A stretch of DNA of 64,000 nucleotides from Coturnix japonica (Eukaryota > Chordata > Aves > Galliformes > Phasianidae): contig NC_029526.1 in assembly GCF_001577835.2 (NCBI RefSeq), positions 2,573,510 through 2,637,509 of the forward strand, read 5' to 3'. The stretch's first letter is position 1. Every line of letters starts with the position of its first letter. Positions 23,691 to 64,000 of this stretch are shown piece after piece. The notes beneath the pieces were generated by a model. It did not search any database. It worked only from the letters and a program-made list of their open reading frames with translations, and was not told the origin of the DNA. Position numbers and translations under genes: made by a program.

Positions 23691-24368
23691 ACGTTTCTCT
23701 CCCTCTTGCTGCCTGTTCGCCGTGCTGAGGCTTTATGCTCACAGCAGCCACCCCCCCGCCTCCACGAACACAGGAAACGGGGGCAGCTGCCGCATCTGGA
23801 GCTAACGATAGCTCTCGTAAAAACAAACCGACTCTCGGGGTGACAGCGTGTCTTTAATTAAACCGTTGCCTATCAAGCGGGGCTTAAAGTTCAGGGGCGT
23901 TTCTAATTAGCGTGTCCTGCTACCCCGCCATCCCGTTCTATTTTCGAGACCCCTGGGGCAGGCGGTTGCGGCCCAGCAAATGGCGTCGGGGGAGGGCAGC
24001 GTCCCCCCGGGTAGCAGAGCGGAGGGAGGCCCGCCCCGGCTCCCACCACCCCGGGAGGCCCCGGTGTCTGTGGGAGGAGGAAGGCGCCCGTGGTCCGCGC
24101 CGCCTCCGGCCCCTCCTCCGCGCCCACGCCCGACGGCGCGACCCCCCTCCGTGCGCCCCGTCTCCACGCCCGCGGCTCCGGGGGCGGCCGCCACCGCTCC
24201 GCCGCTCCGCCTCACCGCCCCGGAGCTCGGAGGGGAATGGGTGGAGTTGAGGAGCGCGGTTTCCTGAGAGGAAGTGACCGCACAGGGCAGGAATGCGCCG
24301 CCGGCTCTGCGCCGCATCCCGCCTGCCTCGCCGTGGTGCCGCGGGGAGCCCACTCCGCCCCGCCAGCC

Positions 24369-64000
<39,632 letters not shown>

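Noticed and set aside
24090-24368. In-frame 93-codon extension upstream of the KCC1 start, from an ATG at 24090
   Set aside because: Open only because the CpG island has few stop codons; it is Arg/Pro/Gly-rich with no family resemblance, and KCC1 proteins start at MPHFTVVPV, which is exactly at 24369.

Overview
The window looks like vertebrate nuclear DNA, most likely from a bird. Introns are AT-rich, genes are split into many exons with standard splice sites, and a single GC-rich CpG island marks a promoter. The only clear transposon remains are CR1 LINE fragments of the avian/reptilian type (one, at about 49.37-49.75 kb, is well preserved). I cannot fix the species; a galliform is plausible but unproven. 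There is one N, at 57769.

Two genes lie head to tail on the + strand. The first (coding 8250-16008, 10 coding exons, 421 aa) is a membrane dipeptidase of the DPEP2/DPEP3 type, with a signal peptide, all zinc ligands and a GPI-anchor tail. Its 3' UTR carries two AATAAA signals (16237 and 17504). The second (first ATG 24369, 22 coding exons seen, running off the right edge) is SLC12A4, the K-Cl cotransporter KCC1. Its N-terminus MPHFTVVPV and GLSWVDY, and the C-terminal YSDEEDE, identify KCC1 rather than KCC3 or KCC4. About 987 codons are present; roughly the last 100 residues lie beyond the window. The order DPEP then SLC12A4 on the same strand matches human 16q22.1 (established knowledge), which supports both calls.

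Layout: 1-8.1 kb has no recognised gene (one CR1 scrap, one possible orphan exon). 8.1-17.5 kb is the dipeptidase gene. 17.5-23.7 kb is intergenic, with an old CR1 and a set of four exon-like segments that share one open frame. 23.7-24.95 kb is the CpG-island promoter and exon 1 of SLC12A4. 24.5-41.8 kb is its 17-kb first intron, holding a possible alternative first coding exon at 38606-38774. 41.8-64 kb holds exons 2-22.

The two proteins are not known to work together: one is an ecto-peptidase cleaving cysteinyl dipeptides and leukotriene D4, the other a volume- and chloride-regulating cotransporter. Their adjacency is ancestral synteny. The most interesting signals are a U12-type (minor spliceosome) intron in SLC12A4, the phase-compatible alternative first exon, the unassigned spliced frame between the genes, and a GTNNGT tandem donor in the dipeptidase. 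I found no mobile-element-borne or otherwise new system.
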